From the NCBI GenBank assembly GCA_028753945.1, contig JAPNXP010000011.1:4216001-4280000 (forward strand): a DNA stretch of 64,000 nt, written 5' to 3'. The notes under the pieces were generated by a model, which worked only from the letters and a program-made list of their open reading frames with translations, was not told the DNA's origin and did no database searches. A program made the position numbers and the translations under genes. Positions 10,880 through 21,810 of this stretch are shown here, one piece after another (position 1 is the first letter of the stretch; the number at the start of each line of letters is the position of its first letter). The DNA comes from Hexactinellida sp. DTS-2022 (taxonomy: Eukaryota > Porifera > Hexactinellida).

Positions 10880-13800
10880 TTGAATTGATATACACGTAGT
10901 TCGACATAGTTCGACAGTCGGGTTTCTCATGCCGTCATATTTATAAAATTGTCCGTTGTCACATAGGATAGAGTAAAGTGGTTGCTAACGAAGATGGAAA
11001 AGCCAGCTAGTTTATAATGTAATGTCAGTTGTTGATGACTGATGGTAAATTGTAGGTCGATGTCAGATATTAATACTTGTTTGCTTCGTGGTAGAATGTG
11101 TCCGATTTCAATTGTTAGCAGTATAGGAATGGTTTGAAAATGCCCAGATAACCTCTCACAGATTGCATAACTTGATCCACAGGTTACATTTAGTTGGAAT
11201 TAGTTTTCGGTTCATAGAAGACTCCAGATTAGTGCAGTGAATATGCTGCCAATATTTCCTATCATATTGGTGGTGTTAAAGATGTTGGTGCAGTGGTGGC
11301 ATTTGAAGTTGATAATGTATCTGTCGTTGCATAGGTCTTCTGCTCTTAGGAATTGAATGATGTTGCCTTCTGATCCAAAAAAATTGTATGATTGCATCAA
11401 ACCAGTTGAATCATATTGAATATCCAGCCCGAGTTGTTTGGCGATATAATCTCGCAGTTCTTCGAATTTATTAGTAGCAGCCAGTTTGAACAGATGGTAG
11501 AATTTGGTGTCAGTTGGTGAGGTTCCGATTAAGTTCAGTGCATCGAGTATGTTTGCTTTCTTACAACTTAAGATGGCTAGGATGTTGTCCACTGAGCAGG
11601 TATTGGATTGCATGATGTCATTGTGCTCCCCCCCCAAATAGGATATGCTATTGGTAGTGATGCAATCTGTGAGATGGTATTCAGATGGTTAGATGGTGAT
11701 GGATTGGTCTCGATGGTAATTATCTCTTCTAGTTGATGCTTAGGTGATATTAACTGAATCACAACAGGTAACAGAACTGCGAGTGGATAATCATAGTCTT
11801 TTCTGATTTGTATTGGATCGTTACAGGGATGGCTATTGCGATATTCGTTGTACCAATTAGCGGTAGCAATGGCGATCGATTCTTTGGTCGTAAAATCTAG
11901 TTCAGTCGATGGATGGTAATTGTATAGTGATTTTAGTGATGTTAGTGATTCAGCTTTAATGGCGAGCGTTTTATGTAGTGGGGTTAGATAGGTACGGTTG
12001 TTAAGGGTGCTCAGTATTGATATTCGGGCAAATACGGTGAATCTCAGAATCGCAAAATTTATTACTAGGAATACTCTAGATGATGTAGAGATAGACTTCT
12101 ATGATTTTTTTTCTTATTAATTTTCAATAGAGATGGTGTTTTTTAATAAAATGTGACGTAATCTCCCAAATATGGAAATTTTTCAAAATTGTTGAATCTT
12201 TTTGAAAATTTGAACATATTATTAGAACACTATTTCGTCACAGAAACAGTCTTTATTTTAATTATTTTGCAGAAAAAAAGATGCTATTACGTCATTTCTA
12301 AATTCCAAAAATTTTCCAAAAAGACACTTTAGGCAGAAAAATCTAAAAAATAGAGTTTTTATTCTAGAAAGTCAAACTTTTTTTTAAAATGCTCAGTATA
12401 AGTAGGCGCATGTTTTAAAAGACCTGAGTTTAGGCATTATAATACAAAAAAATTCTATTAGTATACTTTTAATGAAAAATAGTGGGTTTTTTTGACCAAT
12501 TTCACAAAAATGACAATAACATAGAGTAGATTAAAGAAAAAGCATATTTCGAGATCTTTTAAAACATTGAGTATTGACTCAGGTATATTTTATAATTGAC
12601 ATGTTTCGGGCTAAAAACTAACATAATTTTTTTTTTTAATTCTTTGGCTAGTATGGATTAGGCCTATATTGACATTGTCTAGTTCATAACTAAGGATATA
12701 TACATAGTAGAACTCTAATATTTTCAGGGATATCTTAGATATATTAGTACTATCCAAAAACGCAATAAAAACATTAGGTCGTCGGGTGTGAAAATATCAG
12801 TACAGAGCACCCTTAAGGGCTGTTAATACTTGAGGTTTTATGGTTGTTAGTGTAGCATCAATACTTTCTTCTGTTCCTCGTTGTTCAGGGATTTCATAGA
12901 TTTCTTCAGTTGCTCCTAAAGTCAGGGTCTCCTCAAATGGTTCTAAATGAAATCAAATAAAGTGTGTTTAAAATTTTAGGATTGAACTAGTTCGAATAGT
13001 ATGTAGAAATATCATGACTAGTGTTGTTAATCAAATCAAATATTTCAAATATTTGATTTGATTTAAGATAATTTTGAGTGGCTAATTATTTTATTTTATT
13101 TTATTTTATTTGAAATGATTTGAAATCTAAAATGATTTATTTACAACCCTGCCAGTGTCTGATTCATATCCGTGCTTGTTAATAACGCATTTTTAATAAT
13201 AGCAGTAAACAATTGAAAATACTTACCAATTGCATGCGAAATAGAAAATCCGGTTGATGTGACGTCGGGTGATTGATTCTTCGTTGGTGTAACCTAAAAT
13301 GTAATAGGAATGAGCCATTCGTAAGAGGGTAAAGAATCAACTAAAGTTAACTTACCGGTTGTTTGCGAGGGAAATATTTTCGAGAGAGATGGAGAGGTAA
13401 TTTTGTTACTTTTGTGCTGTTGGGATCTTTTCGTGCTAGGAGGTGGCTTGGTGTTACTTTCTCTACTGAATATGGGCCTAAGTATTTATTTGCTTCTTTT
13501 TGTTCCCGGGAGTCTCTTTGCTTTCTTGATATTGTGTACGATAACCTGATCTCCTTCTTAAAATTCTGACCTAAAGCAGTACACTCAATGAATTGCACAA
13601 TAAGAAGTTCGAAGGTGCGTAATTGAACCAGAACTTTCGCAATAACAATAACACACATTCAAATACCTAAGGTTACTATTATTAGACATCACATGATAGC
13701 ATCACCGACTCATTATGTTTCGTAAGATGTTATCTCGGAAACAACAATAAACACAATACACTTGAAATATGTAAGGAATTCTAGAAAATGATTTTAATGT

Positions 13801-14995
13801 ATTCACGAATGGACTGAATAAACCCATCTCAAATTGACGCACGTTCAGTTTGTTTACGTTCACATTAAATTCAATACCAGTAGTCCAGCGTTCGTTCAGT
13901 TCATTCAGTTCGTCCAGTTCAAGATCAATAAGTTCGTTTGTGAACCTTTAATTCCCTGATTATTATAATTATTGTATTTAGTAATGAATTGGGAATATAA
14001 TCTCAACATTCAATAAATTGAGTAAGTAAATAATTTATTGGTTATTTAATTTTTAAGAATTATTAGTTAATTACAGAACTTACGTTTACAAAATTTTATT
14101 GTGAGCTTCGACAAGTCCGTTACTCTGCGGGTGGTAGGCAGTGGTTCTTCGGGTGTCGACATTTAATTTCTTGTGGAAATCCTGAAATTCCTGAAGGAAC
14201 AGTATGTTTTAAAAATGAATTTAAGACAGCTACTCAAGTACACGCCACCACTCTCACAAATCCAATGAAATTGTACTTATGTCGAAGTATTTGTATGCAT
14301 TTGTAAATAAACACATTATTTGTTCATGAAGGTAGTACATAGTTATTCATTCTATAAATTATATTATTTAGTAGAGAATATATTAATAACTAACGATAAT
14401 ATTCACAATTTGGAAAGCATCAAAACTGCATTATAATATACCTTGCTTGAGAATTCAGTTCCTTGATCATGTTGGAGGATTTTGGGTACACCAAATGATA
14501 GATAGATATCCTGTAGAGTCTAGACAGTCCAATATTTCCCTTGATGTCTTGGATTTGAGGGGTCTGGCGATTACAAATTTGCTCAAGTAGCATACGATTA
14601 CCAAAATATGCTGAAATCCAAATGCTGTGCGGGACATATTGCAGACAAGATCTATGCCGCAATGATACCACGGTTCCTCTGGAGGGGCGATGGGCTGGAG
14701 TTCGCGCTGAGGCTGAGGTAACAGAGCGGCAGAATTCTGGCAGGTGTGGCAAGTTTTGATCTAAATGACGAACACTAATTAAAAATGAATTCTATTGAAA
14801 TTAATGCGAAAAGATAGCTTACAAATTCCCCGATGACGTTGTAAATGCACTCCAATCGTATTTGTTTCGAATCCCGTCAAGAGTAGTATTGATTCCGGGG
14901 TGAGTGACATTGTGGTAGAAGCCAATAATGTCATTGATTTTTGTGTCAATTGGAATCTCGAGGTATTTCAAGGTTCCATTCTTCTTCCTCAGGCT
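10880..14995 (-). pseudogene. Integrase with C-terminal cysteine-peptidase-like domain, intron-containing, decayed
   Basis: On the minus strand, exon 14995-14823 carries a His-x3-His motif. After a GT-AG intron of 61 bp, exon 14760 to about 14430 starts with Cys-x2-Cys, completing an H2C2 zinc site, and enters a DDE integrase core (Asp in GIDLV, Asp in HDQGTEF). Exon 14190-14100 supplies the catalytic Glu (NGLVEAH). A region at 13650-13350 looks like an SH3/chromo-type integrase tail (GPYSVEKV). Exons 13293-13227 and about 12946-12817 continue it. Beyond a TTAA-element insertion the frame resumes at 12000 and shows NTCSVDN (11600-11580), then a His (SNHFT, near 10990) and YDGM (near 10930), resembling the Cys and His boxes of papain-fold ubiquitin-type peptidases. 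Frameshifts near 14520, 13490, 11630 and 10975 and stops near 11200 show that it is dead. Confidence 0.7.
12005..12812. mobile_element. TTAA-flanked 808-bp non-autonomous element
   Basis: The ends GGGTGCTCAGTATTGATATT and, inverted, GGGTGCTCTGTACTGATATT are flanked by TTAA (12001-12004, 12813-12816). TTAA targets are typical of piggyBac and Kolobok elements. Removing it rejoins the coding sequence of the integrase-peptidase pseudogene. The interior is A/T-rich and non-coding. Confidence 0.8.
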
Positions 14996-15246
14996 CTAAA
15001 TAAATATTGATTAGAAATACCATCTGAAAATGGTACAATTCTAGAATCTTACACCCCCCATTTTTTCTAAGTAACCATAATACCTGTTATTCTCGTGTAT
15101 AGCACTCGTTAAAAGAAGCAAAATGAGACAAAAAGAATCTAAATCGGTCCACTTTTGACTGAATTACAGTTAATTTTCGTTTATAAGCCAAAGTCAATGG
15201 AGAAATGTTGTTACATTAAAAGAAGCCAATTATGCATCAAAACAAT

Positions 15247-15450
15247 CGGATACCGACAACTCGCATCACGACAACTCGCATCACGACAACTGGCAACGGA
15301 CAACTCGCATCACCGACAACTGGCATCACGACAACTCGCATCACGACAACTCGCATCACCGACAACTGGCATCACGACAACTCGCATCACGACAACTCGC
15401 ATCACGACAACTCGCATCTAATTTGATTGGTCAATTTAATTACATTAACT
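15247..15450 (+). repeat. Left tandem-repeat TIR of the Mutator-like element
   Basis: About eleven units of the 15-bp GACAACTCGCATCAC type, with GACAACTGG and CGGACAACTCG variants in fixed order. The right TIR is at 20490-20647, inverted, with fewer units. The proximal unit order is the same in both arms. Open frames across this array are repeat translations, not genes. Confidence 0.9.
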
Positions 15451-15847
15451 TAATTAACTAAAACTTTTTAATATAATAAATTTAATTGAATCAAATTAAT
15501 TAATGGAAACATTAAACTGCAGAGCCCCCTAAGAATCTATCATTCTATTTATAAAAGATAAAATCATAGTTTATACTGATCAAAGTCCTAAATACTGACA
15601 GATGTTTTTCTAATTTCGGGAAAGTAAATTTAATTTCAGAAGCCAAATACTTACACCTTTATTGTTCCTATATCGTAATCGTCGGAACTTTTATCTTATT
15701 CAACAGGATGCAAGTCACCTGTTCCAACTATTTGCCGTAATTCGTATAAAATAGATCCTGGCCAAATTGTATCAATTTCTTTTTATTTCTTTAATAAATT
15801 TCTATTCTATTCTATTTTGTAATTTTTGTTGTATTCAAAACTTTTTT

Positions 15848-17278
15848 ATGGCCCAACCTGATCAGCCGTTCCGGCTGATCAGGTCTCAGCGAGGTGCTGA
15901 GAAGTTGACGGAGGGGGGGTTTAGTTACGGGAAGCAGAGGAGAGTAGGAGGTATTACGCATTGGCTTTGTGAAAGGAGAGGATTATGTAAAGCGCTCATA
16001 CATACCCAAGGGACGGAGATCGTGAAGCGCACGAATGAGCATCTCCATGCACCTGACGAGCAGGCTGTGAGTTGCTGTGAAGTGAAGGTAGGCATGAAGA
16101 GGAAAGCGAGGGACTCCCAGGATAGCTCGCACCATATAGTGGGCGATTGTCTTCAGACGGTAACCGAGGGCACTGCTGCTAAACTGCCAAAGCTGGACAG
16201 CCTCAAGCGCACCATTCAGCGCCAGCGAGTGCGACAGCAAGCAGCCCCAGTGCAACCCGCCACTCTGGAGCAGCTAACTCTACCGGAAGAGTACAAGCGG
16301 TCTTCCAAAGGCGAGCAGTTCCTCCTGTACGACTCGGGTCCGGAGTCACAGAGGATCCTCATCTTCGGAACTCAGCGGAACCTGGAGATGCTGCAGCTGT
16401 CCACTGTCTGGTTGGCAGACGGCACTTTCAAGACAGCTCCTTCGCTCTTCACGCAGGTCTACGTGATACACGCACTGCGCGGAGGTCCTGACCTGATGCA
16501 GGACGGTCACCTGTTGCCGAGTCTATTCGTGCTCCTGCCCAACAAGACCGAGGCTACGTACACGAGAATGTGGGAACAGGTCCAGCTGCTTTGTCCGCAA
16601 GCAGACCCCGCCAAGATGCTGATGGACTTTGAGTTGGCAGCAATTAAGAGCTTTGAGCGAACGTGGCCTAGTGCTGTGGTGAAGGGCTGCTTCTTTCACC
16701 TCACCCAGAACCTGTGGCGCAAGGTACAGGCTGCCGGACTGCAGACTGAGTACTGCCAGGACCAGGAGCTCGCTATGCGCATCCGGCTGATACCAGCTCT
16801 GGCGTTTGCTGCTCCCCACGAAGTGCCCGCCTTGTTGAATGAAGTGGCAGCGCAGCTTCCCTCGCCCGCAGCAGACAGTCTCATTGAGTACTTCGAGAGG
16901 ACCTATGTCGGACGGACACTCCCAGGTGGCACGTACCAACAGCCGCTGTTCCCTGTAGCGATGTGGAGCCACCACTTCGACACGGTTTTCTGTCTACCTC
17001 GTACAACCAACGCAGTAGAAGCTTGGCATCGCAGCTTCAACGCAACAGTAGGGTGTCATCATCCCAACATATGGAAGTTCATCTCTGCACTCAAGCGCGA
17101 GCAGGGACTGGTCGAACTCAGGCAGGCCAAGTACATCGCTGGAGCTCGACCCACCAAGCGCAAGGCTGCGCAAGCTAATGAGCTGGCTTTGAGGGATCTG
17201 GTCAGGAGCTATCTGCATCGCCCCCGAATGGAATTCTTAAGAGGTGTCGCACACCGCTTTAGCATCGGCACTGACTGA
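15848..17278 (+). CDS. MULE transposase with N-terminal FLYWCH zinc finger
   Basis: The 476-residue frame starts at ATG 15848; an upstream TTG extension adds only a hydrophobic, AT-rich stretch and is unlikely. Residues about 8-70 have the FLYWCH pattern (aromatic residues, W-x-Cys, then His-x-His). The MULE core follows: first acidic residue in WLADGTF (Asp 191), second in LMDFE (Asp 260), the metazoan-MULE signature FHLTQNLWR, and the catalytic Glu in NAVEAW (391). It is expected to cut and move elements bearing the tandem-repeat TIRs. The frame is complete and the three catalytic positions are present, so it may be active. Its base composition is much more GC-rich than its host sequence. 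Confidence 0.88.
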   Translation: MAQPDQPFRLIRSQRGAEKLTEGGFSYGKQRRVGGITHWLCERRGLCKALIHTQGTEIVKRTNEHLHAPDEQAVSCCEVKVGMKRKARDSQDSSHHIVGDCLQTVTEGTAAKLPKLDSLKRTIQRQRVRQQAAPVQPATLEQLTLPEEYKRSSKGEQFLLYDSGPESQRILIFGTQRNLEMLQLSTVWLADGTFKTAPSLFTQVYVIHALRGGPDLMQDGHLLPSLFVLLPNKTEATYTRMWEQVQLLCPQADPAKMLMDFELAAIKSFERTWPSAVVKGCFFHLTQNLWRKVQAAGLQTEYCQDQELAMRIRLIPALAFAAPHEVPALLNEVAAQLPSPAADSLIEYFERTYVGRTLPGGTYQQPLFPVAMWSHHFDTVFCLPRTTNAVEAWHRSFNATVGCHHPNIWKFISALKREQGLVELRQAKYIAGARPTKRKAAQANELALRDLVRSYLHRPRMEFLRGVAHRFSIGTD

Positions 17279-17332
17279 TTACCTCTTATTATGGTGAGTA
17301 TGTTATTACATTATTAACTAAGTTGTTTACTA

Positions 17333-17465
17333 CAGTCGAACCTCGTTAGTACGAACACCAGAGACGTCAAAATCTGTTCGCCTTGTCTGTAATTAATTAT
17401 ATCTTAATTGTATAGAAACGGCTATCAAGGCAACGAAATAATCTTCGTGTTCACCTGTTCTACTG
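17333..17465. mobile_element. pogo-like MITE inside the Mutator-like element
   Basis: The ends CAGTCGAACCTCGTTAGTAC and, inverted, CAGTAGAACAGGTGAACAC are flanked by TA on both sides. The length is 133 bp. It sits in the spacer between the two transposase copies. Confidence 0.75.
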
Positions 17466-18480
17466 TAAATTAATTCTCCTTGCAAATAACGAATAATTTC
17501 AGGGCTGATAGGAACCTGTTAATTAACAGTTCATTTTTAGACAAAAATATTTAAGGATTAGCATGTGTAGCCATCCATTGGGGTGAAACTTGTTGCATAG
17601 AAATAGAAAAGTGTTCTATTTTAATCTTTAATGCATAATTGCTGCACCGTGTATGGTGGGCTTAAGATAATCTTTTTGTTATTAACAATATTTTAATCTA
17701 TATTTGAGTATTATAACTGCCCACCATACACGGTGTAACTTTGTTGTATGCAACATTTCAAACATCGTGTATGTTGGGCTTATGGTTATCACATAAAAAA
17801 ACTATATAGTTTGCCTGCTTTTGCTTAGCTCTTAGTTGTTGGTAGCTGTAAACAGCAGTTGCTGTTACGAGCTAAACATAAGACGGAAAATATCAAATTA
17901 AAGGTGAATTATTTTATCCATGTCGGGGGAAAATATTATTATAACATTAATATATATGTTAGCTGTCATAATAAATCGATAATTTAAATTAGTATTGACA
18001 CCAATATATTTGTTTGTCCGGACTGTAACAAAGTGATAGGGTTAGATTGCAGACTAACTTCCAAATGTTATTTGTAATTAGAATAAAAGTACGTTGTAGG
18101 TAAGTAGGAAGTTATTGTTGAACATTAGCAAATAAGATAACGAAGTACGTATGCTGTTTTTGTTAAGTTAAAATAAGTAAGAAAATTGAGTCCTTATAGT
18201 AGTCGGACGATTTATCGCGAAGCGACCTAGAATGAAGTGCTCATATATCTTCTGTAAGAAAGATTATACTTTTGGTAATACGTGAAGCAGCCTCACGTAT
18301 TACATACACAGTTAACACTCTCTATTGTAAACACCTCAGGGACCAGAGTTATTGTTCATTATGTCGAGGTGTTCATAGCCAGTGTACACTAAAGGGGTTC
18401 GATTGTAATAAGTTTATTACATTATACTTGTATTACGCAACTTAGCTTCCTCTATTATTATTGTTGCACTTCTTAAGGTT
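17466..18480. other. Spacer between the inverted transposase copies
   Basis: AT-rich. It contains an imperfect inverted pair of CACCGTGTATGGTGGGC (about 17645 and 17720) and a related CATCGTGTATGTTGGGC near 17764, possibly an old short MITE. No gene is supported. Confidence 0.45.
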
Positions 18481-18483
18481 TCA

Positions 18484-19800
18484 TGACGGGGCGATGTAGA
18501 AAAGCCTGGCCAGATTCACCAGAGCCAGTTCATTAGCTTGCGCAGCCTTGCGCTTGGTGGGTCGAGCTCCAGCGATGTACTTGGCCTGCCTGAGTTCGAC
18601 CAGTCCCTGCTCGCGCTTGAGTGCAGAGATGAACTTCCATATGTTGGGATGATGACACCCTACTGTTGCGTTGAAGCTGCGATGCCAAGCTTCTACTGCG
18701 TTGGTTGTACGAGGTAGACAGAAAACCGTGTCGAAGTGGTGGCTCCACATCGCTACAGGGAACAGCGGCTGTTGGTACGTGCCACCTGGGAGTGTCCGTC
18801 CGACATAGGTCCTCTCGAAGTACTCAATGAGACTGTCTGCTGCGGGCGAGGGAAGCTGCGCTGCCACTTCATTCAACAAGGCGGGCACTTCGTGGGGAGC
18901 AGCAAACGCCAGAGCTGGTATCAGCCGGATGCGCATAGCGAGCTCCTGGTCCTGGCAGTACTCAGTCTGCAGTCCGGCAGCCTGTACCTTGCGCCACAGG
19001 TTCTGGGTGAGGTGAAAGAAGCAGCCCTTCACCACAGCACTAGGCCACGTTCGCTCAAAGCTCTTAATTGCTGCCAACTCAAAGTCCATCAGCATCTTGG
19101 CGGGGTCTGCTTGCGGACAAAGCAGCTGGACCTGTTCCCACATTCTCGTGTACGTAGCCTCGGTCTTGTTGGGCAGGAGCACGAATAGACTCGGCAACAG
19201 GTGACCGTCCTGCATCAGGTCAGGACCTCCGCGCAGTGCGTGTATCACGTAGACCTGCGTGAAGAGCGAAGGAGCTGTCTTGAAAGTGCCGTCTGCCAAC
19301 CAGACAGTGGACAGCTGCAGCATCTCCAGGTTCCGCTGAGTTCCGAAGATGAGGATCCTCTGTGACTCCGGACCCGAGTCGTACAGGAGGAACTGCTCGC
19401 CTTTGGAAGACCGCTTGTACTCTTCCGGTAGAGTTAGCTGCTCCAGAGTGGCGGGTTGCACTGGGGCTGCTTGCTGTCGCACTCGCTGGCGCTGAATGGT
19501 GCGCTTGAGGCTGTCCAGCTTTGGCAGTTTAGCAGCAGTGCCCTCGGTTACCGTCTGAAGACAATCGCCCACTATATGGTGCGAGCTATCCTGGGAGTCC
19601 CTCGCTTTCCTCTTCATGCCTACCTTCACTTCACAGCAACTCACAGCCTGCTCGTCAGGTGCATGGAGATGCTCATTCGTGCGCTTCACGATCTCCGTCC
19701 CTTGGGTATGTATGTCGTTTTACATATCCTCCATCCTTTCACATCGCCAATGCCATATACCTCCACTCTCCTCCTCTGACACTGAAGGTGCAGCTACCAA
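18484..19800 (-). pseudogene. Second MULE transposase copy, inverted, broken in the FLYWCH finger
   Basis: From 19713 down to 18530 it mirrors 15998-17181 with no difference in the stretches I compared, including all catalytic positions. Further toward the N-terminus (19714-19800) the sequence is clearly diverged from copy 1 and carries an in-frame TAA about 15 bases before the identity begins, created by compensating small indels. The C-terminus also diverges after the shared ELAL and ends about 15 residues early at 18481. It therefore lacks an intact DNA-binding finger. Confidence 0.8.
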
Positions 19801-19840
19801 AGAAGTTGGACAGTGGTCAGATGCGGTAGCTGCACCTTCA
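19783..19840. repeat. 16-bp inverted repeat at the 5' end of the broken transposase copy
   Basis: TGAAGGTGCAGCTACC (19783-19798) is repeated inverted at 19825-19840 with a 26-bp loop. It could be a short insertion or a regulatory hairpin; there is no matching structure beside copy 1. Confidence 0.6.
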
Positions 19841-19879
19841 ACTTACTTAATGGGTTTATTCTTAATATTATTGTAATTT

Positions 19880-20489
19880 AGTTCTTAGTGTTAGTAATTT
19901 TAGTGTTTAATTATTCGTATTGTTTGTTAGTTTTCTTCTTTATTTATAAATTATTATATAATCATCACATAATTATCAATCGTTTCCCGATTACAGCATG
20001 TGTTAATTAATAAGTTATTGTATCAGGGAATAATTTTTCATAGGTTACCCGGAGTCGAATTTAGTAGCAGTAGTAACAAATAATAACCAAGGCAGTAAGA
20101 TTAGAACTGGGCCACTATAGCTATAGTATAGTCGGCACAGTAATAATATAGAATACTGTAAGAATGAATCTCTAACCAATTAGAACTGGAATTCAAAAGA
20201 ATTGCATTGTAGAAATTTAACTTTGTAATAATTCATTTGATCGTGAACACATATATCACACATTCAAATATAAGGGCAGATCAAAGTAGCAATTTAAATA
20301 GCGACAGTAGCCTTTTATAGAATATTATTTTATTTTTAGTTTACTAAATTAACTAGCATTCAACACAATTAGTATTCATGATATAAGCAATATTATAACT
20401 ATATTTAGATTACAGTATGCCTTATATTCCTATTATATTTTAAGTTATTAGTCTTATTATAATGAGAAGTTGATCATTCACTTGTTTGA
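19880..20489. other. AT-rich spacer of the Mutator-like element
   Basis: Contains one copy of the short palindromic MITE TAGAACTGGGCCACTATA...GTCGGCACAGTAATA (about 20101-20150), related to the 56-bp satellite at 21518. No gene is seen. Confidence 0.5.
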
Positions 20490-20647
20490 AAATAATGTAA
20501 TTAAATTGACCAATCAAATTAGATGCGAGTTGTCGTGATGCGAGTTGTCGTGATGCCAGTTGTCGTGATGCCAGTTGTCGGTGATGCGAGTTGTCCGTTG
20601 CCAGTTGTCGTGATGCGAGTTGTCGTGATGCGAGTTGTCGGACTTCC
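20490..20647 (-). repeat. Right tandem-repeat TIR of the Mutator-like element
   Basis: Inverted counterpart of 15247-15450: the same 15-bp units and the same unique inner sequence. The array is shorter by about three units. Confidence 0.9.
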
Positions 20648-20872
20648 CAAAACAATGTTATGCGATATGCATACTGCATTCTTGTTACCTTTTTGAAGTA
20701 ATACAATTCTAACTCAGTTACGTAATAAGCGAAATTCTCACAGAGCAACAGTGATTCACTGTAATTGTATGTTGCGATAGTTCATACCAATATTATTGAA
20801 AAAGAACTGCCTTGGAATGTATTAAATGAGTACATGCAGATAGTATTACAGATAGATAACAAACAATTTTGA

Positions 20873-21517
20873 TCCACTAGGGGTGCAGTATAATTATGGT
20901 CCATAATATTCGTAAATATATCTCATGTTCTTGCGAAAATATTATGTTTATAATTTAAGTATAAATTATAAAATTCAATTACTATTCACTACTTTAAACA
21001 TTTCAATGTACCTAGTAACATGAATGGAATTTCAATTTGTGTTAACTTTATCAAATATAATCTCTTAGTCATTGATTTGTTGTGATCACATTGACAATAT
21101 CTTGAAATTTTAAATTTCACATCCAACTGTATATGCTGTACACTTTAATTTTTCAGCGAAATCACATTACACATTACTTAACTAATTTAAAATTCTTTTT
21201 AAATAATAACACATTCAACAAATGGTAACTCCTCACTATCTAAATTAGTATCCTGATTGATTTACGTAGCAGATAGGGTTATTGGATTCTCGCAGAGCAG
21301 TAAGCGCTCCTTATTATTTTTTGGAGCGCGCTCCTAACCATAAAAAAGAGCGGCGCTCCTGTTTTCGCCCTCCGATAAAAAAAGGAGCGCGCTCACTTTG
21401 CGCTCCTTAATTTCTTTTGCACCAAAATATGCTAAATAAACAAAGATGTTTATCTAGTTAATTAATTCTGATTCGCGCTTAATTAAAAACTGCGGAAACC
21501 CCATGGTAACTTAGTTA
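20873..21517. other. AT-rich region with a GAGCGC-rich fold-back patch
   Basis: The segment 21296-21415 contains repeated GGAGCGC/GCGCTCC motifs in both orientations. Related patches lie at 26838-26950, 41850-41935 and 53585-53665. Otherwise AT-rich with no supported gene. Confidence 0.5.
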
Positions 21518-21804
21518 TTACTGTGCCGACTATACTATAGTATAGTGGCCCAGTATTATAATCACTGCCTTTATTACTGTGCCGACTATACTATAGTATA
21601 GTGGCCCAGTATTGGAATCACTGCCTTTATTACTGTGCCGACTATACTATAGTATAGTGGCCCAGTTCTAATCTCACTGCCTTTATTACTGTGCCGACTA
21701 TACTATAGTATAGTGGCCCAGTATTAGAATCACTGCCTTTATTATTATTACTGTGCCGACTATACTATAGTATAGTGGCCCAGTATTAGAATCACTGCCT
21801 TTAT
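21518..21804 (+). repeat. 56-bp tandem satellite, five copies, palindromic core
   Basis: TTACTGTGCCGACTATAC starts at 21518, 21574, 21630, 21686 and 21748 (56-bp period, last spacing 62). Each unit contains CTATACTATAGTATAG. Single copies in the window (about 20101, 50205) suggest that a short MITE was tandemly amplified. Confidence 0.9.
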
Positions 21805-21810
21805 TTATAT

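Larger units (their letters stand above)
15247..20647. mobile_element. Mutator-like element with tandem-repeat TIRs and 9-bp target duplication
   Basis: CAAAACAAT flanks both ends (15238-15246, 20648-20656), and the undisturbed target is present inverted at 30714-30722. Both ends consist of 15-bp units GACAACTCGCATCAC and variants, followed by a shared TAATTTGATTGGTCAATTTA. It is 5401 bp and holds two MULE transposase genes in opposite orientations (15848-17278 intact, 18484-19800 broken). The gene parts are far more GC-rich than the surroundings. It is inserted in a repeat that belongs to the 20-kb element. Confidence 0.88.

Noticed and set aside
15155..15426. Overlapping open frames with repeated Thr/Arg or Gln/Leu/Ala/Ser units
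   Set aside because: They are translations of the 15-bp TIR array, and the mirror frame occurs at 20440-20748. No independent coding signal.
15247..15450. Regular short direct repeats resembling a CRISPR array
   Set aside because: The repeats are contiguous 15-bp units without unique spacers and form the terminal repeat of a transposon.
16523..16975. 150-codon antisense frame within the transposase gene (mirror at 18736-19188)
   Set aside because: Shadow of a GC-rich coding region on the opposite strand.
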